A stretch of DNA of 10,457 nucleotides, taken from contig VSOB01000082.1 in assembly GCA_009774625.1 (NCBI GenBank), positions 1-10,457 on the forward strand. Direction: 5' to 3'. Below, in pieces: positions 1 through 7,604 of the stretch. This DNA comes from Lachnospiraceae bacterium (GTDB lineage Bacteria; Bacillota; Clostridia; Lachnospirales; Lachnospiraceae). Made by a program: the position numbers and the translations under genes. The first letter of the stretch is position 1. Each line of letters starts with the position of its first letter. Below the pieces are notes generated by a model, which saw only the letters and a program-made list of their open reading frames with translations, was not told where the DNA came from and did not search any database.

Positions 1-1
1 G

Positions 2-7
2 TATAAT
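2..7 (+). promoter_or_regulatory. Probable -10 box for the regulator-pot operon
   Basis: A perfect TATAAT lies at 2-7, which would place the transcription start near 13-15 and give a leader of about 57 bases before the ATG at 71. The matching -35 box would fall outside the window, so the promoter cannot be confirmed. AT-rich intergenic DNA can contain this hexamer by chance. Confidence 0.45.
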
Positions 8-21
8 AATTATCGATATTT

Positions 22-38
22 GTTTAGTTTTATTAAAC
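22..38. promoter_or_regulatory. Candidate operator dyad before the XRE-cupin regulator
   Basis: GTTTA at 22-26 is mirrored by TAAAC at 34-38, with a further matched pair inside the 7-base centre. The dyad sits just downstream of the presumed -10 box and upstream of the regulator gene. XRE-cupin regulators of polyamine genes commonly control their own operon, so an autoregulatory site here is a reasonable inference. Short AT-rich dyads are frequent by chance, so confidence is low. Confidence 0.25.
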
Positions 39-70
39 TTTATGTTTATTATTGCTTACCGGAGTATGAT

Positions 71-610
71 ATGGAAATCGGAAATAAGATAAAAGAACTG
101 CGGATACAAAAAGGGCTGACACAGGAAGAGCTGGCAGACCGGTCAGAGCTTTCCAAAGGATTTATCTCACAGTTGGAACGGGATCTGACCTCTCCCTCCA
201 TTGCCACGCTGATGGATATCCTCCAGTGTCTCGGTACGGATCTGAGGGATTTTTTTAATGAAGAAACAGAAGAACAGATCGTGTTTCACCGGGAAGATTA
301 TTTTGAAAAGCTGGAAGCGGACCGGAAATATAAGACCGAATGGATCATTCCCAACGCCCAGAAAAATATTATGGAGCCGATCCGTCTGACGCTGGAGCCG
401 GAAAGCTCCACTTATCCGGATAACCCCCACGAAGGAGAAGAGTTCGGCTATGTGCTCTCCGGCAGTATCATTCTGCATCTTGGGAAAAAGTCCTATCCGG
501 TCAAAAAAGGGGAAACCTTTTATTTTACGCCCAATACGACCCACTATATTTCCTGTGGGAAAAAGAGCGGTGCTGTGGTCATATGGGTCAGCAGCCCGCC
601 CAGTTTTTAA
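71..610 (+). CDS. XRE-family regulator with C-terminal cupin domain (polyamine-operon regulator)
   Basis: 179-residue cytoplasmic DNA-binding protein. An XRE helix-turn-helix spans about residues 5-60 (GLTQEELADRSELSKGFISQLER is its core), and a small cupin barrel spans about 105-173, with H120, E123/E124 and H158 as candidate ligand or metal residues. This is the layout of PuuR-like regulators, which sense polyamines or other small molecules. The ATG at 71 is chosen because GGAG at 61-64 sits 6 bases upstream; an in-frame TTG at 20 would add 17 hydrophobic, unconserved residues and has no ribosome site. potA begins 20 bases after its stop, so it very likely heads and controls the potABCD operon. 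The ligand is inferred from context, not seen in the sequence. Confidence 0.9.
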   Translation: MEIGNKIKELRIQKGLTQEELADRSELSKGFISQLERDLTSPSIATLMDILQCLGTDLRDFFNEETEEQIVFHREDYFEKLEADRKYKTEWIIPNAQKNIMEPIRLTLEPESSTYPDNPHEGEEFGYVLSGSIILHLGKKSYPVKKGETFYFTPNTTHYISCGKKSGAVVIWVSSPPSF

Positions 611-630
611 GAAACAGAGAGGAAACAATC

Positions 631-1701
631 GTGAACAAACTGATTGATCTACAGCATATCACAAAGGCTTATGACTCCAATATCGTATTGGATGATATGA
701 GCCTGTACATACGGGAAAATGAATTTCTGACTCTGCTGGGCCCCAGCGGCTGCGGCAAGACCACTACCCTGCGTATTATCGGCGGCTTTGAAAACCCGGA
801 TCAGGGACAGGTCATTTTTGACGGCACAGACATCACTCACTGGCCCCCCAACAAAAGACAATTAAATACAGTGTTCCAGAAATATGCACTCTTTCCTCAT
901 ATGAACATCGGAGAGAATATCGCCTTCGGCCTGCGGATTAAAAACAAACCTCAAAGCTATATACAGGATAAGATCAGATATGCGTTAAAACTGGTGAATC
1001 TGGACGGCTATGAAAAACGGATGCCGGATTCTCTCAGCGGCGGCCAGCAGCAGCGTATCGCCATTGCCCGCGCCATTGTCAACGAACCAAAGGTGCTTCT
1101 GCTGGATGAGCCGCTGGGCGCCCTGGACTTAAAGCTCCGGCAGGATATGCAGTATGAACTGATCCGGCTGAAAAACGAGCTGGGCATTACCTTTGTCTAT
1201 GTCACTCACGACCAGGAAGAAGCCCTTACCATGTCTGACACCATTGTGGTCATGAATCAGGGCTATATCCAGCAGATCGGTACACCGGAGCGGATCTACA
1301 ACGAACCGGAAAATGCTTTTGTGGCCGATTTTATCGGTGACAGCAACATTCTGGACGGCATTATGATACAGGATGAACTGGTGGAGCTGTTTGGCGCCCG
1401 TTTTGCATGTGTGGACAAAGGGTTCGGTGAAAACAAACCGGTGGATGTGGTGATCCGTCCTGAGGATGTGGAACTGACCCCGCCGGATCAGGGGATCCTG
1501 CAGGGTGTGGTCAGCCATATTATTTTCAAGGGCGTCCACTATGAAATGGAAGTGACCTCATGTGGCTTTGAATGGCTGGTACAGTCCACCAAAATGTTCC
1601 CTGCAGGCACTCAGGTAGGGCTTTATGTGGATCCGTTCAACATTCAGATTATGAATAAACCGGCATCTGAAGATGAGGAGGCGATCGGTACCAATGAATA
1701 A
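631..1701 (+). CDS. potA: Spermidine/putrescine ABC transporter ATP-binding protein PotA
   Basis: 356-residue ATPase that powers polyamine uptake from the inner face of the membrane. The full ABC set is present: Walker A GPSGCGKT (37-44), Q-loop Q83, signature LSGGQQQR (135-142), Walker B VLLLDEP (155-161) and H-loop H193. A C-terminal TOBE-type domain (about 275-345) is typical of the PotA/MalK branch. The GTG start at 631 is preferred because GAGAGG at 617-622 lies 8 bases upstream; an in-frame ATG at 583 would overlap the upstream regulator and has no ribosome site. It ends 8 bases inside potB, which suggests translational coupling. Assignment to polyamine transport, rather than another substrate served by the same ATPase family, rests mainly on the potBCD neighbours. 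Confidence 0.95.
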   Translation: MNKLIDLQHITKAYDSNIVLDDMSLYIRENEFLTLLGPSGCGKTTTLRIIGGFENPDQGQVIFDGTDITHWPPNKRQLNTVFQKYALFPHMNIGENIAFGLRIKNKPQSYIQDKIRYALKLVNLDGYEKRMPDSLSGGQQQRIAIARAIVNEPKVLLLDEPLGALDLKLRQDMQYELIRLKNELGITFVYVTHDQEEALTMSDTIVVMNQGYIQQIGTPERIYNEPENAFVADFIGDSNILDGIMIQDELVELFGARFACVDKGFGENKPVDVVIRPEDVELTPPDQGILQGVVSHIIFKGVHYEMEVTSCGFEWLVQSTKMFPAGTQVGLYVDPFNIQIMNKPASEDEEAIGTNE

Positions 1702-2506
1702 AAAAACACTGTCTTTCCCTTATCTGTTCTGGGCCGGCGCCTTTATCGTCATTCCGCTCTGTATGGTGTTTTATTATGGAATCACAGATAAAACCGGTGC
1801 TTTTACGCTGGAAAATATCGTTACCATAGCCACCCAGGAACATTGCAAGGCGCTTATCCTTTCCATAGAGCTGTCGTTAATCAGTACCATCCTCTGTTTC
1901 CTTCTGGCTTATCCTCTGGCCATGATACTGACCGGCATGGAAGTAAACACACACAGCTTTATTGTTTTGATTTTTATTCTTCCTATGTGGATGAATTTTC
2001 TTCTGCGTACCCTTGCCTGGCAGACACTGCTGGAAAAAACAGGTGTTATTAACAGTATCCTGGGCTTTCTGCATCTGCCTGCGCTGGAGCTGATCAATAC
2101 CCCCGGCGCCATCGTTCTGGGCATGGTATATAATTTCCTGCCTTTTATGGTACTGCCGATTTACAATGCCCTGGCTAAAATAGATAAAAATGTGATCAAC
2201 GCTGCCCGCGATCTGGGTGCAAACAGCATCCAGACCTTTCTGCGCATCACCCTTCCGCTCTCCCTTCCGGGCATCATCAGCGGTGTGACTATGGTGTTTA
2301 TTCCGGCGCTGACCACATTCGTCATCAGTACCCTGCTGGGCGGCAGTAAGATTCTGCTGATCGGCAATGTGATTGAACAGGAATTTACCCAGACCGGCAA
2401 CTGGCATCTGGGCAGCGGACTTTCCATCGTCCTGATGATCTTTATTCTCATCAATATGATTCTGGAAGCCGTTTTTGATAAAGAAGGGGAAGGAGCGTCA
2501 CTATGA
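1694..2506 (+). CDS. potB: Spermidine/putrescine ABC transporter permease PotB
   Basis: 270-residue membrane permease forming one half of the polyamine channel. About six hydrophobic helices are visible, at roughly residues 8-28, 56-80, 88-108, 138-158, 194-215 and 242-262. The cytoplasmic EAA loop that docks onto PotA is NAARDLGANSIQTFLRITLP (169-188). The ATG at 1694 is chosen: AGGAGG lies at 1676-1681, though the 12-base spacer is a little long. An in-frame ATG at 1673 would place this ribosome site inside the gene and add a basic extension. The start overlaps the end of potA by 8 bases, and the stop overlaps the potC start in an ATGA, so all three are expected to be co-translated. Confidence 0.94.
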   Translation: MNKKTLSFPYLFWAGAFIVIPLCMVFYYGITDKTGAFTLENIVTIATQEHCKALILSIELSLISTILCFLLAYPLAMILTGMEVNTHSFIVLIFILPMWMNFLLRTLAWQTLLEKTGVINSILGFLHLPALELINTPGAIVLGMVYNFLPFMVLPIYNALAKIDKNVINAARDLGANSIQTFLRITLPLSLPGIISGVTMVFIPALTTFVISTLLGGSKILLIGNVIEQEFTQTGNWHLGSGLSIVLMIFILINMILEAVFDKEGEGASL

Positions 2507-3282
2507 AAAAATATCTGCGCAATTTTTACATTGGACTGATCTTTCTGTTTTTATATGCGCCCATCCTGACTCTGATCGTACTGTCCTTCAATGCCAGCAA
2601 GACACGGGCCAAATGGGGCGGCTTTACCTTGAAATGGTATCTGTCCATGTTTCAGAATGAGGCAATCCTTCAGGCTCTGTCCACCACATTGATGATTGCA
2701 CTGCTTTCTGCCCTGATTGCCACCGTCATCGGGACTGTGGCCTGTATTTCCATGCAGGCAATGAAACGCAGAAACAAGGCAATCCTTATGGGGATCACCA
2801 ATATCCCCATGTTAAACGCAGATATTGTCACAGGGATTTCCCTGATGCTATTGTTTATCACACTGGGATTCCGCTTTGGATTTATGACCATACTGCTCTC
2901 CCACATTACTTTCAATATCCCTTATGTCATATTGAGTGTTATGCCCCGGATGAAGCAGCTCAATCCCAGTATCTATGAAGCGGCGCTGGACCTGGGCGCC
3001 TCACATACAAGAGCTTTTTTCAAAGTGGTCTTTCCAGACCTTCTGCCCGGTATACTGTCCGGTTTTCTGATGGCATTTACCATGTCGCTGGACGATTTTA
3101 TCATCACACACTTTACAAAAGGGCCGGGTGTGGATACCTTATCAACAAAAATCTATACGGAAGTCAAAAAAGGCATCAAACCGGAAATGTATGCACTCTC
3201 CACTTTGATTTTTGTGACCGTACTGGTTCTCCTTTTTCTGGTGAATAAAACACCGGCAGAGAAAAAGAAGCATCCTATTTAA
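2503..3282 (+). CDS. potC: Spermidine/putrescine ABC transporter permease PotC
   Basis: 259-residue membrane permease, partner of PotB. It starts with a short basic stretch and a first helix (about 9-29), followed by a series of hydrophobic helices. The EAA loop reads EAALDLGASHTRAFFKVVFP (159-178), followed by the PotC-like stretch MSLDDFIITHF (194-204). The last helix (about 232-248) is followed by a basic tail. AAGGAG at 2490-2495 lies 7 bases before the ATG. The gene shares 4 bases (ATGA) with the end of potB. Length is normal for PotC and nothing is missing. Confidence 0.95.
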   Translation: MKKYLRNFYIGLIFLFLYAPILTLIVLSFNASKTRAKWGGFTLKWYLSMFQNEAILQALSTTLMIALLSALIATVIGTVACISMQAMKRRNKAILMGITNIPMLNADIVTGISLMLLFITLGFRFGFMTILLSHITFNIPYVILSVMPRMKQLNPSIYEAALDLGASHTRAFFKVVFPDLLPGILSGFLMAFTMSLDDFIITHFTKGPGVDTLSTKIYTEVKKGIKPEMYALSTLIFVTVLVLLFLVNKTPAEKKKHPI

Positions 3283-3312
3283 CAGAACAACTGACAGGAG
3301 GAATCGAACCCT

Positions 3313-4380
3313 ATGAAACTGAAATGCAAAATTCTGATCCCGCTTATTCTGGGTATAAGCATGCTTGCCCTCACTTCCTGCGGCTCCGGGCAGGGCGGCA
3401 CAAACGGTGAAGTCGTGGTATACAACTGGGGCGAATACATCGATCCTGAGGTGATCTCTTCTTTTGAAGAAGAAACCGGTATCCGGGTAATCTATGACGA
3501 ATTTGAAACCAACGAAATCATGTATCCCAAGGTGGAGGCCGGTGCTTCCGCCTACGATGTGGTCTGTCCCTCTGACTATATGATCCGGAAAATGATCGAT
3601 AACGATTTGCTGGCCAAAATTGATTTTGACAAGATCCCCAACGCAAAGACACATATCGGACAGCAGTACTATGAACAGTCACAGGAATTTGATCCCGGCA
3701 ATGAATATTCCATTCCCTACTGCTGGGGTACAGTAGGGATCCTCTATAACAAAACAATGGTAACAGAACCGGTGGATTCCTGGGATATTCTCTGGAATGA
3801 AGCATATGCTGACAATATTCTGATGCAGGACTCTGTCAGAGACGCCTTTATGGTGGCTCTGAAACGTAACGGAGCCTCCATGAACTCTCTGGACGAAACA
3901 CAGCTTCAGGCAGCAAAAGAAGCGCTGATTGCACAAAAGCCCCTGGTACAGGCCTATGTAATCGATCAGGTCAGAGACAAAATGATCGGCGGAGAAGCCG
4001 CGCTGGGCGTGATCTACTCCGGAGAGGCAATTTATACACAACGGGAAAATCCTGATCTGGAATATGTGATTCCGAAAGAAGGCACCAATGTCTGGATCGA
4101 CTCCTGGGTCATTCCCAAAAATGCACCCAACCGGGAAAATGCTGAAAAATTCATTGATTATATGTGCCGCCCGGATATTGCACTGAAAAACTTCGAATAT
4201 ATCACCTACTCCACCCCCAACGAAGGGGCCAGAGAACTGATCGAGGATGAGGACATCAAAAACTCCCCCATCGCCTTTCCCGATCTGTCCCAGTATGACA
4301 ATCTGGAAACCTATTCCTATCTGGGAGAGGAAGGGGATGCACTCTACAGTGAACTATGGAAGGAAGTAAAATCAGAATAG
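3313..4380 (+). CDS. potD: Spermidine/putrescine-binding lipoprotein PotD
   Basis: 355-residue extracytoplasmic binding protein that delivers polyamines to PotBC. A lipoprotein signal with lipobox LTSC predicts lipidation at C23, as expected for a Gram-positive binding protein. Matching it by memory to E. coli PotD, whose numbering runs almost parallel, the ligand-box residues W39, Y42, S87, Y89, W261, D263 and Y299 correspond to W34, Y37, S83, Y85, W255, D257 and Y293. However, D168 corresponds to S174, E171 to D177 and W229 to Y235, so exact polyamine preference may differ. AGGAGG at 3296-3301 lies 11 bases before the ATG; 30 bases separate it from potC. It is the last gene of the operon and is followed by a strong terminator. 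Confidence 0.93.
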   Translation: MKLKCKILIPLILGISMLALTSCGSGQGGTNGEVVVYNWGEYIDPEVISSFEEETGIRVIYDEFETNEIMYPKVEAGASAYDVVCPSDYMIRKMIDNDLLAKIDFDKIPNAKTHIGQQYYEQSQEFDPGNEYSIPYCWGTVGILYNKTMVTEPVDSWDILWNEAYADNILMQDSVRDAFMVALKRNGASMNSLDETQLQAAKEALIAQKPLVQAYVIDQVRDKMIGGEAALGVIYSGEAIYTQRENPDLEYVIPKEGTNVWIDSWVIPKNAPNRENAEKFIDYMCRPDIALKNFEYITYSTPNEGARELIEDEDIKNSPIAFPDLSQYDNLETYSYLGEEGDALYSELWKEVKSE

Positions 4381-4446
4381 TGCAGCGTCACTTAGGACCG
4401 ATAGTTTGTTCCCGGTTCCGGGCCGGGGATAGCGGAACTCTTATAT

Positions 4447-4498
4447 AAAAACAGACCGGACAATATACGCTTTCCTGTATATTGTCCGGTCTGTTTTT
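4447..4498. terminator. Bidirectional Rho-independent terminator between potD and trpS
   Basis: A perfect 22-bp inverted repeat (4447-4468 and 4477-4498) with an 8-base loop. Its outer ends are A5 on the left and T5 on the right, so each strand has a hairpin followed by a T-run. The core is CAGACCGGACAATATAC. It lies 66 bases after the potD stop and 26 bases after the trpS stop, and can end transcription of both convergent units. Confidence 0.93.
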
Positions 4499-4524
4499 CC
4501 CACATAAATCTGTCTGATAAGATA

Positions 4525-5529
4525 TTACCGGATACGCTCCGGAAATCCTATTTTTTTCTGTACTTTACGCAATGTTTTCATTGCACAGTACCCTGCTTTT
4601 TCCGCATTATTCTTAATCACACCATCTATATAAGCCTTATCTTTCGAAAGCTCCGCAAATCTTTCCTGCAGGGGCCTGAGTACATCCACAACCGCCTCTC
4701 CCACTGCCAGTTTAAATTCTCCATAGCCGCGGCCTTCAAATTCCTTTACCGTTTCCTCCTGCGTCTTTCCGGTACATGCACAGTAAATATCGATCAGATT
4801 CCGGATACCCGGCTGCTCTTCCCGATACGCAATCGCCCCTTCCGAATCTGTCACTGCCCTTCTGCATTTGCGGATCACCGTATCCGGATCATCTGTCAGA
4901 TAAATGCTGGCATTGGGATTTTCATCCGATTTGGACATTTTCTTTTCCGGATTCTGCAGGCTCATAATTTTAGCGCCCACCTTCCCCACATATGGCTCCG
5001 GTATGGTAAACACATCCCCATATATTCCATTGAAACGCTGCGCAATATCCCTTGTGATCTCCAGATGCTGCAACTGATCCTTTCCCACCGGCACCACATC
5101 TGCCTGATACAGCAGAATATCCGCAGCCATCAGTACCGGATAGGTATACAGGCCGGCATTGATATTGTCCGCATGCTTTGCCGCCTTGTCTTTAAACTGT
5201 GTCATCCGGTTCAGCTCTCCCATATAGGTAAAGCAGTTCAGAATCCATGCCAGCTCCGCATGCCCGGACACATGGGACTGATAATATATACAGTTCTTTT
5301 CCGGATCCAGACCTGCCGCAATATACAGAGTCAGAAGATTCCTGGCACGCTTTCTCAGCTCTGCCGGGTCCTGCCGCACCGTAATAGAATGCATATCCAC
5401 CACAGAATAAAAGCATTCATATTCCTCACTGAGAGAAACCCAGTTTTTCAAAGCCCCCAGATAATTACCCAATGTAAGAGAGCCTGTGGACTGCATCCCG
5501 CTGAAAAGCACCTTTTTATCACCTGACAT
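4525..5529 (-). CDS. trpS: Tryptophan--tRNA ligase (TrpRS)
   Basis: 334-residue class I aminoacyl-tRNA synthetase that charges tRNA-Trp in the cytoplasm. The ATP-binding HIGH-like motif is TLGN (19-22) in the context GMQSTGSLTLGNYLGAL, and the second signature KMSKS is at 197-201. The Rossmann core GKDQLQHLE (149-157) is also typical of TrpRS. Length matches the usual 325-345 residues. The ATG at 5529 is chosen because GGAGG at 5538-5542 lies 8 bases upstream; an in-frame ATG at 5580 would read through the promoter and ribosome site. The gene stands alone, convergent to the pot operon, with its own promoter. Confidence 0.96.
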   Translation of the reverse strand: MSGDKKVLFSGMQSTGSLTLGNYLGALKNWVSLSEEYECFYSVVDMHSITVRQDPAELRKRARNLLTLYIAAGLDPEKNCIYYQSHVSGHAELAWILNCFTYMGELNRMTQFKDKAAKHADNINAGLYTYPVLMAADILLYQADVVPVGKDQLQHLEITRDIAQRFNGIYGDVFTIPEPYVGKVGAKIMSLQNPEKKMSKSDENPNASIYLTDDPDTVIRKCRRAVTDSEGAIAYREEQPGIRNLIDIYCACTGKTQEETVKEFEGRGYGEFKLAVGEAVVDVLRPLQERFAELSKDKAYIDGVIKNNAEKAGYCAMKTLRKVQKKIGFPERIR

Positions 5530-5570
5530 ATTTGTATCCTCCGATTGTTTCTGATAGTTTGCTAAAATCC

Positions 5571-5599
5571 AGTGTATCACTCCTGTTTTGTTTCGTCAA
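5571..5599 (-). promoter_or_regulatory. trpS promoter
   Basis: On the minus strand TTGACG (5594-5599) and TACACT (5571-5576) are separated by exactly 17 bases, a good match to a vegetative sigma-A promoter. Transcription would begin near 5563-5565, leaving a leader of only about 35 bases before the start codon, too short for a T-box. Confidence 0.75.
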
Positions 5600-5632
5600 T
5601 AAAACTGCTTTCAGGTAAATGCCTGCTGTTCC

Positions 5633-6002
5633 TCAATCTGATACCAAATCAAGCACGTTCACCCAGGCCACCGCATCACTTTCCGCACCTGCCGTAACTA
5701 TCCTTATTCCACCTTATGTCCTGTAACAGCAGGGCAGCTTCCATTCCTTTGGAAAACCAGTCCGGCATATCAGAAGAACCGTTGCATAGCTGCCCTACAG
5801 GTTTATTTTGATGTGCTGCTCCCTGTATATCGCCATATCCTAATGCAATGATACACGCCAGCTTTTCACCTTTCCCGATTTCCACAGCGCTCTTCCCGTG
5901 TGTCACTGTAACCAGCGCAATATAATTCTCCACACCGTTGAATTTTCCATAATGCGCCATCATACTGTCAAAGCATTTGGGCTCATCAAAAATAAGAAGA
6001 TG
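5633..6002 (-). pseudogene. Decayed nitroreductase-family gene
   Basis: Remains of an FMN-dependent nitroreductase-family protein, recognised by memory of related sequences. Reading begins at 6002 with HLLIFDEPKCFDSMMAHYG, continues through KFNGVENYIALV, then jumps to HGKSAVEIGKGEKLACIIALGYG and ends in DMPDWFSKGMEAALL. The N-terminal half is missing: the codon before 6002 is the TAG that ends the upstream gene, in the same frame. Roughly 25-30 residues expected between YIALV and the GKSAVEI stretch are absent. After MEAALL the frame departs from the family and stops at 5676. An overlapping frame (about 5633-5712, ending VAWVNVLDLVSD) is open but not recognised. No start codon with a ribosome site was found. 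The family call is fairly secure, the exact subfamily less so. Confidence 0.6.
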
Positions 6003-6566
6003 CTAAGTTGCAGAGAGTGACAATTCAACCGTTATATCCCCATCTCCCAGAATCTCTTTCAATTCCTGCTGTGTCATGTCATTGATCTTTCCAAGTCTGG
6101 TGAAATTCCATGAATTTGTGTCATAATAAATAACAAATGAATTTCCCTGATAAAGAATCAGATCTCCTGCCTCTGTGCTGATCTGCTCATCGTTTCCGGG
6201 CAGACTGTCGGGAAGAGAACCTACTTTCTCCATGTTGGCGTAATCACTCATCCGGATAGTGACAGTTCCCTCCGACAACATTTCAACCAACGCTTCCACA
6301 GATGAGTTTTGTGCCAGTGTTGCCGTAAGCAAGTGATCCCCTGCCTGTATGTTCAATATCATTTCTGCCGCCTCCTTTTCTTCTGACGGTGTTTCCGGGT
6401 TCTGTGCATCTGTATCGCTTTCGGACGATGTTGCGTCCGCAATTTCCGTTACTTTTATTGTCTTTTCCTGCTCCTGCATCTGTACCGTATCGGTATCGCT
6501 GCCGCAGGCCGTCATGGAAAACAGAGCCACACATGTACAGACAACTGCTATCACTTTTTTCTTCAT
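6003..6566 (-). CDS. Cyclophilin-like fold lipoprotein
   Basis: 187-residue exported lipoprotein. A basic start and hydrophobic stretch end in lipobox MTAC, giving a lipidated C21. An acidic, Ser/Thr/Glu-rich linker follows (about 22-68), then a C-terminal domain (about 69-187) resembling the bacterial cyclophilin-like family: SVEALVEMLSEG, TVTIRMSDYANMEKVGSLP, a Gly-Asp-Leu-Ile-Leu-Tyr strand, and NSWNFTRLGKIND. The role of this family is not established; prolyl isomerase activity should not be assumed. The ATG at 6566 is chosen because AAGGAG at 6576-6581 lies 9 bases upstream. The DUF3737 gene ends 17 bases before it, so the two form an operon. Its TAG stop directly abuts the nitroreductase relic. 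Confidence 0.85.
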   Translation of the reverse strand: MKKKVIAVVCTCVALFSMTACGSDTDTVQMQEQEKTIKVTEIADATSSESDTDAQNPETPSEEKEAAEMILNIQAGDHLLTATLAQNSSVEALVEMLSEGTVTIRMSDYANMEKVGSLPDSLPGNDEQISTEAGDLILYQGNSFVIYYDTNSWNFTRLGKINDMTQQELKEILGDGDITVELSLSAT

Positions 6567-6583
6567 ATTCACCAGCTCCTTTT

Positions 6584-7435
6584 TCAGGCACAGCAATGCT
6601 GTTTCTGTATCCGGATTTCCCCACGGCAGTTCTCGTCGTCCCGGATGATCTCACCCACGCAGGGAACCTGGATATAACCGGACAACGGATTTTTAATGCT
6701 GACTACCGGTGTCGTGACAGTCGCCTCCACATCCGATTTTTCAAAGCAAAGTTCCGTGTCAATCATCTCACAATCTGTCAGTTTTAAATTCTTGCAGTAG
6801 CAAAGAGGCTGCGTTCCGATGATCCTGCAGTTTTCAAAGGTAACATTCTCGCAGTACCATGCCAGGTACTCCCCTTTTACCACACTGTTTCTGACGATGA
6901 TATTTTTCGCATGCCAGAAAGCATCCTTAGTATCCAGAATACAGTTTTCAAACACGGAATCCTGAATGTACTGGAAAGAATATTTCCCCTTCAGCCGTAC
7001 CTTTGTAAAATTCAGACGGCTGGAACGCATCATGAAATATTCTCCCTGCACGGTACAGTCCTCCATTTCCATATCGTGTACGGACCACCCAAATTCCGGC
7101 GAGAGGATGTCGCACCCCTGCATCTTTACCCTGCTGCACTCTCTCAGCGCCTTGATTCCATGCAGCTTTGTATCCCGGATATCGATATCTGCGGAATACC
7201 ATATGGCCGCACGGCAAAGCTCCGTCATTTCCGAATCTGCAATGGTAAGGCTCACATCATGCCAGAAAGGATATCGCAGATTGCAAAAGCAATGGGAAAG
7301 CCTCACATCCCTGCTCTCTTTCAAAGCGCTTTCTCCGTCTGCCGGCCCGTCAAAGGAACAGTTTTTCAGGGAAATGCCCTGACTTGCATATAATGCCCGC
7401 TCCCTATCAAAAGTCTTATTTTCAATCGTTTCCAT
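6584..7435 (-). CDS. DUF3737 family protein (beta-helix-like, unknown function)
   Basis: 283-residue protein without signal peptide or membrane helix, so probably cytoplasmic. It matches DUF3737 from its opening (METIENKTFDRERALYASQG) to its end (IQVPCVGEIIRDD, 255-267). Between them, short strands recur about every 20 residues with a pattern of a hydrophobic pair, Asn/Asp-Cys and a turn (LKNCSFDG, MEDCTVQG, FENCILDT, FENCRIIG, LTDCEMID), as in a right-handed beta-helix. Its function is unknown. AAGGAG at 7444-7449 lies 8 bases before the ATG. It is first in an operon with the cyclophilin-like lipoprotein, driven by the promoter at 7565-7593 carrying the shared dyad. Confidence 0.88.
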   Translation of the reverse strand: METIENKTFDRERALYASQGISLKNCSFDGPADGESALKESRDVRLSHCFCNLRYPFWHDVSLTIADSEMTELCRAAIWYSADIDIRDTKLHGIKALRECSRVKMQGCDILSPEFGWSVHDMEMEDCTVQGEYFMMRSSRLNFTKVRLKGKYSFQYIQDSVFENCILDTKDAFWHAKNIIVRNSVVKGEYLAWYCENVTFENCRIIGTQPLCYCKNLKLTDCEMIDTELCFEKSDVEATVTTPVVSIKNPLSGYIQVPCVGEIIRDDENCRGEIRIQKQHCCA

Positions 7436-7564
7436 TGTCTCTACTCCTTATCTGTTTTTTCAAATAATCTCTGTTTTTCATTCCACGCTGCTTATCAGAA
7501 CCATTTTGGTATTCCAGTTTTCCATCGCCGTATTGTTTATGCCATCCTTTACTCTATGTCTATC

Positions 7565-7593
7565 ATTTTAATGCAGCCTCTTAAATATAGCAA
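7565..7593 (-). promoter_or_regulatory. Promoter of the DUF3737 operon
   Basis: On the minus strand TTGCTA (7588-7593) and TAAAAT (7565-7570) are 17 bases apart. The -35 box is weak, as expected for an activated promoter, and overlaps the dyad at 7584-7604. The leader to the ATG would be about 120 bases. Confidence 0.6.
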
Positions 7594-7604
7594 ATACTTA
7601 TATT
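7584..7604. promoter_or_regulatory. Shared operator candidate, copy 2 (DUF3737 operon)
   Basis: Dyad AATATA-N9-TATATT. With its flanks it matches the copy at 8670-8690 at 26 of 30 positions (TAAATATA-n-CAAAT-n-CTTATATT-nn-ATATT on the + strand). It overlaps the -35 box at the same offset as the other copy. The cognate regulator is not encoded in the window. Confidence 0.6.

Noticed and set aside
167..628. A 153-codon minus-strand frame opposite the XRE-cupin gene.
   Set aside because: It is a codon shadow of a well-recognised gene and has no family features or ribosome site.
4408..4436. GC-rich inverted sequence (CCCGG-N7-CCGGG with GTTCC/GGAAC outside) after potD.
   Set aside because: It is short with no T-run, and the strong terminator just beyond explains the end of transcription. 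It does not form a tRNA cloverleaf.
5065..5526. A 153-codon + strand frame opposite trpS.
   Set aside because: It lies wholly within trpS, whose motifs are unambiguous, and its protein is rich in His/Cys/Arg as expected for an antisense shadow.
5600..5640. Possible terminator for the lipoprotein operon (CAGG-N6-CCTG on the minus strand).
   Set aside because: The stem is only 4 bp and the T-rich stretch is offset, so it is too weak to call; read-through toward trpS remains possible.
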